6,028 bases of DNA. Source: Pseudomonadota bacterium. GTDB taxonomy: Bacteria > Pseudomonadota > Gammaproteobacteria > Pseudomonadales > Halieaceae. Under the pieces are notes generated by a model that saw nothing but the letters and a program-made list of their open reading frames with translations, was not told where the DNA came from and did no database searches. A program made the translations under genes and the position numbers. This document shows positions 1-6,028 of the stretch, piece after piece; the first letter of the stretch is position 1, and each line of letters opens with the position of its first letter. The stretch covers positions 1 through 6,028 of the forward strand of contig JAUVBI010000192.1 of the NCBI GenBank assembly GCA_030591305.1, read 5' to 3'.

Positions 1-528
1 ATGACAGATATAGACATACCAACGGTAAGCGGTACCGCTGAACTGCTCGCTAATTCTCTGGCATTCGAAGTTGAAGCCAGTGAGCGATATGCAGAGTTGG
101 CCGATATAATGGAGACTCACAACAACGATGAGGTGGCTGAGTTTTTTACAACCATGTCAAAAGTTGAAGGTATTCACGCTGACAATTTACGCAAGCAAGC
201 CATTGAAATGAATATCGGTGAACTGCCGAAATTGTCCAGTCGCTGGCAGGCACCCGAGGGTCCTGAGTCTATTGATTTTTCAGACCTGCACTATTTGATG
301 AGTGTACGTAAAGCGCTGCTTTTAGCCCGTCACAATGAAACGCGGGCGGTAGAATTTTTTACAGTAATTGCCGAAAGAGCAGATTCGGAGGCCCTGCGCA
401 GCCTGGCCCTGGAAATGGCTGAAGAGGAGCGTGAACACGTACAGTTGGTTGATGACTGGTTGCTTAAACATCCCGAAGATGAAGAGGGCTGGGATGACGA
501 CATGGATGACCCCGTCGATCAGGGTTAA
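1..528 (+). CDS. Ferritin-like / rubrerythrin-type diiron protein
   Basis: This is a 175-residue, all-helical, soluble protein with no signal peptide or membrane segment. It shows two copies of the rubrerythrin-type iron-binding pattern: E23-x6-Y30 followed by E56-x2-H59, and E113-x6-F120 followed by E143-x2-H146. Together these supply six carboxylate/histidine ligands, as expected for a four-helix-bundle diiron site. It has no C-terminal rubredoxin domain (no CxxC pairs; the protein contains no cysteine), so it is not a classical rubrerythrin. The last 17 residues are strikingly acidic (EDEEGWDDDMDD). Family members act as peroxidases, oxidases or iron handlers; which applies here cannot be read from sequence. 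It lies 23 bases upstream of hcrC on the same strand and is probably co-transcribed, suggesting oxidative protection of, or iron supply to, the iron-sulfur reductase (inference). The ATG is the first base of the window, so its ribosome binding site and any upstream extension cannot be checked. Confidence 0.8.
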   Translation: MTDIDIPTVSGTAELLANSLAFEVEASERYAELADIMETHNNDEVAEFFTTMSKVEGIHADNLRKQAIEMNIGELPKLSSRWQAPEGPESIDFSDLHYLMSVRKALLLARHNETRAVEFFTVIAERADSEALRSLALEMAEEEREHVQLVDDWLLKHPEDEEGWDDDMDDPVDQG

Positions 529-539
529 TCAGCGTACAC

Positions 540-544
540 AGGAG
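540..544 (+). promoter_or_regulatory. Ribosome binding site of hcrC
   Basis: AGGAG lies 7 bases before the ATG at 552, inside the 23-base gap after the ferritin-like gene. It supports this start, which also gives the expected short N-terminus ahead of the first iron-sulfur domain. Confidence 0.75.
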
Positions 545-551
545 TAGCGGC

Positions 552-1043
552 ATGGCGAATGCCAGTAAAAGTATTATCCGCATGACAGTCAATGGCAGTC
601 TACGGGAAGACCTGGTGCCGGAAAATATGCTGTTGCTGGACTACCTGCGCGACCAATTGGGGCTTACCAGTAGCAAATCTGGCTGCGACGGCGGTGAGTG
701 CGGTGCCTGTACGGTGTTGGTCGATGGTGAGCCCCGTCTCGCCTGTCTGGATTTGGCTGTGCGCCTCGATGGTAAGAGTGTAGAGACCGTGGAGTCCCTG
801 GCTGAAAACGGCCGCCTGTCCCTGTTACAAAAAACGTTTCATGAAAAACTGGGAACCCAGTGTGGCTTCTGTACTCCGGGTATGATTATGGCCTCTGAAG
901 CCTTGCTGCGTAGCAATTCGCAACCTTCCGATGAAGAGATCAGAGCGGCACTGGAGGGCAATCTGTGCCGCTGCACCGGTTATGTAAAAATTATTGAGTC
1001 TGTGCGCGCTGCTGCCGAGGGCTGCAACGGAGAGCTGGCGTGA
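552..1043 (+). CDS. hcrC: 4-hydroxybenzoyl-CoA reductase, gamma subunit (2x[2Fe-2S])
   Basis: This is the small iron-sulfur subunit of a xanthine-oxidase-family molybdenum enzyme. It passes electrons between the flavin/[4Fe-4S] subunit and the molybdenum site. The N-terminal plant-ferredoxin-like domain carries C45, C50, C53 and C65 (C-x4-C-x2-C-x11-C) for the distal [2Fe-2S] cluster. The C-terminal helical domain carries C104, C107, C139 and C141 (CGFC and CRC) for the proximal cluster next to the molybdopterin. All eight ligands are present. The length, 163 residues, is close to that recalled for Thauera HcrC (about 161). There is no Tat signal, so the enzyme is cytoplasmic. The stop codon overlaps the hcrA start in GTGA, implying coupled translation. 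Alone, this subunit would fit any family member (CO dehydrogenase, isoquinoline or nicotinate oxidoreductase small subunits); the specific name rests on the neighbouring alpha and beta subunits. It corresponds to HbaB of Rhodopseudomonas. Confidence 0.92.
   Translation: MANASKSIIRMTVNGSLREDLVPENMLLLDYLRDQLGLTSSKSGCDGGECGACTVLVDGEPRLACLDLAVRLDGKSVETVESLAENGRLSLLQKTFHEKLGTQCGFCTPGMIMASEALLRSNSQPSDEEIRAALEGNLCRCTGYVKIIESVRAAAEGCNGELA
1029..1032 (+). promoter_or_regulatory. Ribosome binding site of hcrA
   Basis: GGAG sits within the last codons of hcrC, 7 bases before the GTG at 1040. It supports the non-ATG start; no in-frame ATG lies nearby before the conserved domain begins. Confidence 0.65.
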
Positions 1044-3403
1044 AAGAAAAAATTAAAAAAGATCTCAGTCATGTAAAGCCCAACAGGGCGGCCGGAGCGC
1101 GTCTGCCGCTGGTTGACGGAATTGAGAAAGTCACTGGAAAGGCCAAATATACAGCGGACCTCGATGCACCTGATGCGCTGGTCGGGCTGATTTTGCGTAG
1201 CCCCTACGCCCATGCTGAAATTATTAGTATCGATGCCTCACTAGCTAAAGAACTGCCCGGTGTAAGGGCTGTTATTACCGGCGCGGATTGCGGCGCGGCC
1301 TTTGGTATCTTGCCCATATCCGAGTTGGAGTATCCACTGGCGCGGGACAAATTACGCTACCGGGGAGATGCGGTTGCGGCGGTGGCAGCTGTAGATGAGA
1401 AAACGGCACAGCAGGCGCTGGCACTGATCGACCTGAAGGTTCGAGAACTTCCTGCCTACTTTACGCTTGAGGAGGCCCAGGCAGAGGGTGTAGTAGACAT
1501 ACACGAAAAACGCCCGGGCAATGTCGAGCGCTCAGTCGGCGATAATTTCGGCGATGTGGAGCAGGGCTTTGCTGAAGCTGACCTGGTTATGGAGCGCAGC
1601 TATCACTGCGCCGAAGTTACACACGCTCATATGGAGCCCCACGCGGCACTGGCCGAGTACGATGCCGAGCGCGATAGTTTAACGTTGCACTCGGTGACCC
1701 AGGTTCCCTACTACGTACATTTAATGCTGGCCCAGTGCCTGGATATAGATAGTTCCCGAATCCGTGTCATAAAGCCCTTTGTGGGTGGTGGCTTTGGTGC
1801 GCGCACCGAAACCCTTAATTTTGAAGTGATAACGGCACTGCTGGCCCGTGCTACTGGTGGTAAGGTGCGTACCGTTTTGCGTCGGGAGGAGACCTTTCTG
1901 ACACACAAGGGGCGCCCCGAAACCGAGATAAGCCTGAAAATGGGCATGAAGTCCGATGGCAGCATAACCGCAGTGGAAGCGCAGGTGAGCCAGCGTGGCG
2001 GTGCCTACGGTGGCTATGGCATTATCACCATTCTCTACTCAGGTGCCCTGTTGCATGCCCTGTACGATATTTCCAATGTTAAATATGAAGGTAGGCGGGT
2101 GCTGACCAATAATCCCGGCTGTGGGGCCATGCGTGGCCACGGCACGGTGAATATCCGCTTTGCATTTGAGACCCTGCTGGACAGTATGGCTGAGTCACTG
2201 CAACTGGATGCCATTGCGGTACGGCGTGCCAATTTACTACACGATGACTTTGAAACGGTTAACGGTTTGAAGGGCATGACTTACGGTCTGCCGCAGTGCC
2301 TTGACTGGGCCGAGCAGGCCAGTGGCTGGACAGAGAAACGGCGCAATCTTCCCCGTGGTAAAGGCATTGGAATTGCGTGCTCCCACTTTGTCAGTGGTGC
2401 CGGTAAGCCCGTGCACTGGACCGGGGAGCCCCATGCGACAATTATTCTCAAGGTCGATTTTGATGGTGGTATCACCATCTTTACCGGCGCCTCTGATATC
2501 GGCCAGGGTTCCTCCACTATTCTTACCCAGACGGTTGCAGAGGTTCTGGGAGTAGACTATTCGCGTCTGCGTATCATTGCCAATGACAGTGCAATAACAC
2601 CCAAGGACAACGGCTCCTATTCCTCGCGTGTAACAGTCTATGTGGGTAATGCCGCATTGGATGCGGCAGAAAAATTAAAAGCTATTTTTATTACCGCCGC
2701 CGCAAAAAAAATGGAATGTACCGAGGCCGAGGTGCAGTGCCTGGGTGAAGCCTATCGAATTGAGAATCGCCCTGAGACTGCAATTTCCTTTCAGGACGTG
2801 GTTGAGCAGGCCATTATTGGGGGGGGTACAGTATCGGTTAAGGGTATTTATTTTGTGCCGCGTGACTTTCAGGGCGTGGGTAAACATCGCGGTGCTGCCG
2901 TGGGGTCTACACCCGGGTTTTCCTACGCCGCCACTGTGGCCGAAGTAACGGTAGACGAAGATACCGGACAGGTGAGTGTGGATAAAATCTGGTGTGCCCA
3001 CGATTGTGGTTTTGCTATTAACCCCCTGTCTGTGGAGGGCCAGATACACGGCGGTGTGTGGATGGGTTTGGCCCAGGCGCTGTGTGAAGAAACACGCTAC
3101 TGGGAAGGCTTGCACATGAATGCCAATTTTCTCGATTACCGCTTTCCCAGTATCGTGGAATCGCCGGATATCGAAGTAAAATTAATTGAGCCCATTGACC
3201 CCAACGGACCTTTTGGGGCGAAGGAGGCCAGCGAAGGGGCACTGTCCAGTGTGCTGGGTGCTATAGCCTCTGCTATTTACGATGCAACAGGTGTTGAAAT
3301 GACAGAAGCACCCATGACGCCCGATAGAGTTCTGTTTAAATTGCTAGAGCAGCAAAAGGCAGAAAAAAGGCGACGCAAGTCCATGAAGCGGGAGGTGGCG
3401 TGA
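1040..3403 (+). CDS. hcrA: 4-hydroxybenzoyl-CoA reductase, alpha (molybdenum) subunit
   Basis: This catalytic subunit (787 residues) binds the molybdopterin cofactor, in this family the cytosine dinucleotide form, and carries out reductive removal of the para-hydroxyl of 4-hydroxybenzoyl-CoA to give benzoyl-CoA. The N-terminal a/b-hammerhead domain covers roughly residues 15-140; the rest is the large cofactor-binding region. Visible motifs are VGGGFGAR (248-255), [10 protein letters not shown] (361-370), HWTGEPHAT (459-467), [10 protein letters not shown] (483-492), GSYSSRV (525-531) and [11 protein letters not shown] (723-733). The glutamate of the last motif, E732, occupies the position of the family's conserved active-site glutamate. 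The HWTGEPHAT and GAKEASEG wording matches my recollection of Thauera HcrA rather than xanthine dehydrogenases. Both ends are basic (KEKIKK near the N-terminus, KRRRKSMKR at 777-785), and the protein is slightly longer than the roughly 769 residues recalled for Thauera. It starts at GTG, overlapping hcrC by 4 bases. Activity on a related aryl-CoA is possible. Confidence 0.93.
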   Translation: MKEKIKKDLSHVKPNRAAGARLPLVDGIEKVTGKAKYTADLDAPDALVGLILRSPYAHAEIISIDASLAKELPGVRAVITGADCGAAFGILPISELEYPLARDKLRYRGDAVAAVAAVDEKTAQQALALIDLKVRELPAYFTLEEAQAEGVVDIHEKRPGNVERSVGDNFGDVEQGFAEADLVMERSYHCAEVTHAHMEPHAALAEYDAERDSLTLHSVTQVPYYVHLMLAQCLDIDSSRIRVIKPFVGGGFGARTETLNFEVITALLARATGGKVRTVLRREETFLTHKGRPETEISLKMGMKSDGSITAVEAQVSQRGGAYGGYGIITILYSGALLHALYDISNVKYEGRRVLTNNPGCGAMRGHGTVNIRFAFETLLDSMAESLQLDAIAVRRANLLHDDFETVNGLKGMTYGLPQCLDWAEQASGWTEKRRNLPRGKGIGIACSHFVSGAGKPVHWTGEPHATIILKVDFDGGITIFTGASDIGQGSSTILTQTVAEVLGVDYSRLRIIANDSAITPKDNGSYSSRVTVYVGNAALDAAEKLKAIFITAAAKKMECTEAEVQCLGEAYRIENRPETAISFQDVVEQAIIGGGTVSVKGIYFVPRDFQGVGKHRGAAVGSTPGFSYAATVAEVTVDEDTGQVSVDKIWCAHDCGFAINPLSVEGQIHGGVWMGLAQALCEETRYWEGLHMNANFLDYRFPSIVESPDIEVKLIEPIDPNGPFGAKEASEGALSSVLGAIASAIYDATGVEMTEAPMTPDRVLFKLLEQQKAEKRRRKSMKREVA
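3391..3395 (+). promoter_or_regulatory. Ribosome binding site deciding the hcrB start
   Basis: GGAGG lies inside the last codons of hcrA. It is 7 bases before the ATG at 3403 but only 4 before the in-frame GTG at 3400. The spacing favours ATG 3403, the less overlapping choice. Confidence 0.65.
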
Positions 3404-4377
3404 TGGAGCTTCTACCCGATTTTAAAGTGGTAAAACCGGCCAGTGCGGAGGATGCTGCAGAGGCAGCTGCCCATGATGGAGCCTGTTTTATCAGTGGTGG
3501 CACTGCGCTTATGCCTAATCTTAGGCGCGGTTTGGGTGAGCCAAAAACTCTGGTCGATTTGTCTGGTCTCAGTGAGCTGTGCGAGATTGACGCACAGGCT
3601 AAAGAGCTGTGTCTGGGTGCTAGCGTTACCCTAACGCAACTGATAAACAATCCACATGTGCAGGCAGATTATCAGGTTGTTGCTGACGCGGCGGCTACCG
3701 TTGCCGGTACGTCACATCGCAGTTGTGCAACGGTGGGAGGTAATTTGTGTCTGGATACCCGCTGTCAGTTTTATAATCAGAGTGAATGGTGGCGCAGTGC
3801 CAATGGCTACTGTCTCAAGTACAAGGGAGATATCTGTCACGTCGCAAATAACAGCGATATTTGTATGGCTGCCTACAGCGGAGATCTCGCCCCTGCGCTA
3901 CTGCTGCACGAGGCTCAGGTGGAGCTGGTGTCCAGTGATGGGCGCCGCAGTATTGCCCTGGGCGATCTGTTCCGCGAGGATGGTGCCAGGCATCTGATGT
4001 TGGCGCCGGGTGAACTGCTGGCGTCGGTAACCTTGCAAAAACTGGAAGGCTATCGCTGCGCCTATCGAAAAGTACGGGTGCGCGGCGGTATCGATTTTCC
4101 ACTGGTGGGTGTTGCCATGGCCGTTCGTGGAAGTGCCAGTCATCTGGAAGATATTCGCATTGCAATAACCGGTACCAATCCGCGACCACTTGCCCTGGAG
4201 GGTCTGCAAGCTCTGGTGGGCAGTGCGGTGGATGAACCTGTCATGAAAATATTGGAAAAATTGGTACGCAGTCAGACAAAACCAATGCGCAGTACGTTTA
4301 CACCGGGCCCCTACCGTAGCAAGGTGGTTGTTAATGTTGTGCGTCGCCTGCTTACTGATTTATTGGATATGGAGTAG
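3403..4377 (+). CDS. hcrB: 4-hydroxybenzoyl-CoA reductase, beta subunit (FAD, [4Fe-4S])
   Basis: This flavin subunit takes electrons from the external donor (ferredoxin in Thauera) and passes them on through iron-sulfur clusters. From ATG 3403 it is 324 residues, the length recalled for Thauera HcrB; a GTG at 3400 would add one residue. It is a CO-dehydrogenase-flavoprotein-type protein with FAD motifs at 29-44 (FISGGTALMPNLRRGL) and 109-115 (ATVGGNL), plus KVRVRGGIDFPL at 223-234. The diagnostic feature is the insertion at about 116-158, with C121, C137, C145 and C154. Their spacing (16, 8 and 9) equals that of the [4Fe-4S] ligands reported for Thauera HcrB (C122, C138, C146, C155), and the loop wording TRC-FYNQSEWWR is the same. 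This cluster is typical of the reductase and missing from ordinary xanthine oxidase relatives, so it separates this enzyme from hydroxylases. The stop codon overlaps the spacer after the ligase's ribosome binding site. Confidence 0.94.
   Translation: MELLPDFKVVKPASAEDAAEAAAHDGACFISGGTALMPNLRRGLGEPKTLVDLSGLSELCEIDAQAKELCLGASVTLTQLINNPHVQADYQVVADAAATVAGTSHRSCATVGGNLCLDTRCQFYNQSEWWRSANGYCLKYKGDICHVANNSDICMAAYSGDLAPALLLHEAQVELVSSDGRRSIALGDLFREDGARHLMLAPGELLASVTLQKLEGYRCAYRKVRVRGGIDFPLVGVAMAVRGSASHLEDIRIAITGTNPRPLALEGLQALVGSAVDEPVMKILEKLVRSQTKPMRSTFTPGPYRSKVVVNVVRRLLTDLLDME
4371..4374 (+). promoter_or_regulatory. Ribosome binding site of the aryl-CoA ligase
   Basis: GGAG immediately precedes the hcrB stop codon and is 8 bases before the ATG at 4383. 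The ribosome that finishes hcrB would end on top of it, so translation of the ligase is probably coupled. Confidence 0.65.
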
Positions 4378-4382
4378 AATCG

Positions 4383-5963
4383 ATGAAAGATCATCATGTA
4401 AGCGTTGATGATCGTCATGTACCGTCTCTTATCAGTTTTAGTTCTACGTTCAATGCTGTTGTGCCCTTTGTCGATCGTCACCTGTGCGAGGGTCGTGGCG
4501 ACAAGGTGGCAATCTACGCGAGTGACGGCGCACAAATTACCTATGCCCACCTGGCGGAACAGGTCAATCGTTGCGGCAATGCGCTGCTTGATATGGGTAT
4601 TGCTCCAGGTGAACGGCTGGCCATGGTTGTCGAGGATTGCCCGGAATTTTTCTATTGTTTCTGGGGTGCCATAAAGGTGGGCATTATCCCGGTGCCGCTT
4701 AATACACTGCTGCGAGCAGAAGACTTTGCCTTTATGTTGGCAGACTCATACGCCTCTGCACTGATTTATTCCTTGCAGTACGCCGTAGAAGTAGAGTGTG
4801 CGGTGGAGAAGATGGATATACCGCCGGCCAGGGCTTTGTGCGTGGAGGGTCGGGAGAACTGCCTGCTGGAACAGATAGAAAATGCCTCCTCCAGCTTACA
4901 GCCGGTAGACAGCAGCGCGGATGATGACTGCTTCTGGCTGTACACCTCGGGCTCCACTGGCAGGCCCAAGGGGGCTATTCACCGCCACCGGGACCTGCTT
5001 GTGGTCAGTCAGCGCTGCGGTGTTGAAACATTGGGTATCGGTGAAGAGGACCGGTGTTTCTCTGCCTCGAAACTGTTTTTTGCCTATGGTCTGGGTAATG
5101 GAATGCTCTTCCCTTTGTGGGTGGGAGCCAGTGCCATACTTTACAATGGTAGCCCCACGCCAGACTCGACATTTGCAACCATAGAGCAGTTTAAACCAAC
5201 CGTTTATTATGGCGTGCCTTCACTCTACGCCGTTCAATTACAGGCGCTGGAGTCGAAGCGCCCCGATTTTTTCTCCCTGCGTTTTTGTGTGTCGGCAGGT
5301 GAGGCACTGCCCGCTGATATTTTCCATCGCTGGTACCGGCAAACAGGCCTCACCATCATTGAGGGTATCGGCTCCACTGAGACCTTGCATATGTTTATTT
5401 GCAACGTTCTAGATGATGCCAGACCGGGCAGTAGCGGTAAGCCCATTGCCGGATACCAGGCAAAAATCCTTGATGACAGCGGCGCTGAAGTTCCGCCCAA
5501 CACAACCGGTCAGCTACTGATTCGTGGAGATTCTACGGCACGCTGCTACTGGAATCGCCCGGAGAAAACGGCCGAGACAATGGTGCGTGGCTGGCTTAAA
5601 ACTGGAGACACCTATTTCGAAGATGAGGAAGGCTACTACCATTATTGTGGTCGCGACGATGATATGCTCAAAGTTGGTGGTATCTGGGTGTCACCGATAG
5701 AGGTTGAGGCGCGATTGATTGAGCATCCGGCTGTCCTGGAAGTGGCCGTAGTAGGACAAGAAGATGACGCCAAGCTGATCAAGCCGGCCGCGTATATTGT
5801 CCTGGTTAATAAGCAGGCCAGTTGTGCTGATTTGGGAAAAGAACTGCAGAAGCACTGTAAAAGCAGTATGGCGCACTACAAGTATCCGCGCTGGTTCTAT
5901 TTTGTCGATGAGCTACCCAAAACGGCCACCGGGAAAATCCAGCGTTTCAAACTGCGAAGCTAG
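4383..5963 (+). CDS. Benzoate/4-hydroxybenzoate-CoA ligase family (AMP-forming)
   Basis: This 526-residue cytoplasmic enzyme of the acyl-adenylate superfamily activates an aromatic acid with ATP and CoA to the aryl-CoA, AMP and pyrophosphate. Core motifs are the phosphate loop YTSGSTGRPKGA (187-198), EGIGSTE (327-333), the ribose-binding aspartate in KTGD (D409), the hinge region GRDDDMLKVGGIWVSPIEVE (423-442) and the C-terminal catalytic lysine K518 in TATGKIQR. Stretches typical of the benzoate-CoA ligase subgroup are KLFFAYGLGNG (230-240), GSTETLHMF (330-338) and the N-terminal FNAVVPFVDRHL-EGRGDK. Full length and all motifs intact. Because it directly follows the hcr genes, 4-hydroxybenzoate is the most likely substrate (as for Rhodopseudomonas HbaA or Thauera 4-hydroxybenzoate-CoA ligase), but benzoate, or both, cannot be excluded from motifs alone, so no gene symbol is given. 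In Rhodopseudomonas the ligase gene precedes hbaBCD; here it follows. Confidence 0.9.
   Translation: MKDHHVSVDDRHVPSLISFSSTFNAVVPFVDRHLCEGRGDKVAIYASDGAQITYAHLAEQVNRCGNALLDMGIAPGERLAMVVEDCPEFFYCFWGAIKVGIIPVPLNTLLRAEDFAFMLADSYASALIYSLQYAVEVECAVEKMDIPPARALCVEGRENCLLEQIENASSSLQPVDSSADDDCFWLYTSGSTGRPKGAIHRHRDLLVVSQRCGVETLGIGEEDRCFSASKLFFAYGLGNGMLFPLWVGASAILYNGSPTPDSTFATIEQFKPTVYYGVPSLYAVQLQALESKRPDFFSLRFCVSAGEALPADIFHRWYRQTGLTIIEGIGSTETLHMFICNVLDDARPGSSGKPIAGYQAKILDDSGAEVPPNTTGQLLIRGDSTARCYWNRPEKTAETMVRGWLKTGDTYFEDEEGYYHYCGRDDDMLKVGGIWVSPIEVEARLIEHPAVLEVAVVGQEDDAKLIKPAAYIVLVNKQASCADLGKELQKHCKSSMAHYKYPRWFYFVDELPKTATGKIQRFKLRS
4389..4413 (+). repeat. Inverted repeat at the 5' end of the ligase gene
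   Basis: Perfect 8-base arms GATCATCA and TGATGATC are separated by 9 bases, beginning 6 bases after the first base of the start codon. The right arm also begins a near direct repeat: GATCATCATGTA at 4389-4400 recurs as GATCGTCATGTA at 4410-4421 (11 of 12 identical). The structure could form an mRNA hairpin just inside the reading frame or be an operator-like site. It also encodes an ordinary-looking HHVSVDDRHV stretch, so chance is possible. Confidence 0.45.
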
Positions 5964-6028
5964 GTGCGTGAGGGTGTTTCTCAGGAAGAAACAAGCTTAA
6001 TACACACCTTCCTGTCAAGCGAGAGGGC
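5964..6028 (+). other. Short non-coding tail with weak hairpins, no clear terminator
   Basis: After the ligase stop, two mutually exclusive 7-bp stems are visible: TGTTTCT (5975-5981) with AGAAACA (5987-5993) around a 5-base loop, and CAGGAAG (5982-5988) with CTTCCTG (6008-6014) around a 19-base loop. Neither is followed by a T-run, so neither is a convincing intrinsic terminator. No reading frame of note begins here before the window ends. Confidence 0.4.

Noticed and set aside
1..528. Classical rubrerythrin or bacterioferritin for the first gene
   Set aside because: There is no rubredoxin domain (no cysteines) as in rubrerythrin and no recognisable bacterioferritin sequence pattern; only the general ferritin-like diiron assignment is supported.
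2703..2711. A_AAA_AAA slippery heptamer in the correct phase for -1 frameshifting in hcrA
   Set aside because: The shifted frame stops after about 13 codons and would lose the active-site glutamate. I saw no obvious stimulatory structure, and Lys-Lys codons produce this run by chance.
2675..3115. A 146-codon open frame on the minus strand inside hcrA
   Set aside because: It lies entirely opposite the well-conserved hcrA frame, resembles no family I recognise, and has no supporting context; it is a shadow of the real gene.
3815..4209. Overlapping minus-strand open frames of 124 and 103 codons inside hcrB
   Set aside because: They are antisense to the conserved beta subunit and their composition (many Arg, Pro, His, Gln) is typical of antisense translation.
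552..4377. Alternative reading of the three subunits as CO dehydrogenase or xanthine dehydrogenase
   Set aside because: The four-cysteine insertion in the beta subunit, the HWTGEPHAT and GAKEASEG motifs in alpha, and the adjacent aryl-CoA ligase all point to 4-hydroxybenzoyl-CoA reductase.
5975..6014. Possible intrinsic terminator after the ligase
   Set aside because: The two candidate stems are short, AT-rich or long-looped, mutually exclusive, and not followed by a T-run; kept only as a weak note.

Overview
The window holds a compact, single-strand (+) gene cluster for activating and reductively dehydroxylating an aromatic acid. Five genes fill almost all of it: a ferritin-like/rubrerythrin-type protein (1-528), the three subunits of a 4-hydroxybenzoyl-CoA reductase in the order gamma, alpha, beta (hcrC 552-1043, hcrA 1040-3403, hcrB about 3403-4377), and an aryl-CoA ligase of the benzoate/4-hydroxybenzoate-CoA ligase family (4383-5963). 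The last 65 bases are non-coding as far as can be seen. There are no tRNA or rRNA genes, CRISPR arrays, insertion sequences or obvious mobile elements.

The genes are packed like an operon. The gap between genes 1 and 2 is 23 bases. hcrC/hcrA overlap by 4 bases, hcrA/hcrB by 1 or 4, and hcrB is followed 5 bases later by the ligase start. Each internal gene has a purine-rich ribosome binding site 7-8 bases before its start. No promoter can be seen because the window opens on the first ATG.

Proposed chemistry: the ligase makes 4-hydroxybenzoyl-CoA (or a close analogue) from the free acid, CoA and ATP. The molybdenum-flavin-iron-sulfur reductase then removes the para-hydroxyl group to give benzoyl-CoA, the entry point of benzoyl-CoA degradation. 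The key diagnostic is in the beta subunit: an extra loop with four cysteines (C121, C137, C145, C154) that carries a [4Fe-4S] cluster in 4-hydroxybenzoyl-CoA reductases but is absent from ordinary xanthine oxidase relatives. The low-potential electron donor (a ferredoxin), cofactor-insertion genes and benzoyl-CoA degrading genes are not in the window.

The organism is probably a proteobacterium. The enzymes resemble those of Thauera and Rhodopseudomonas, but base composition is only about half G+C and coding is less GC-biased than expected for those genera, so a gammaproteobacterium or another moderate-GC lineage is a reasonable guess. This is inference. The most unusual element is the ferritin-like protein heading the operon; it has no established role in this pathway.
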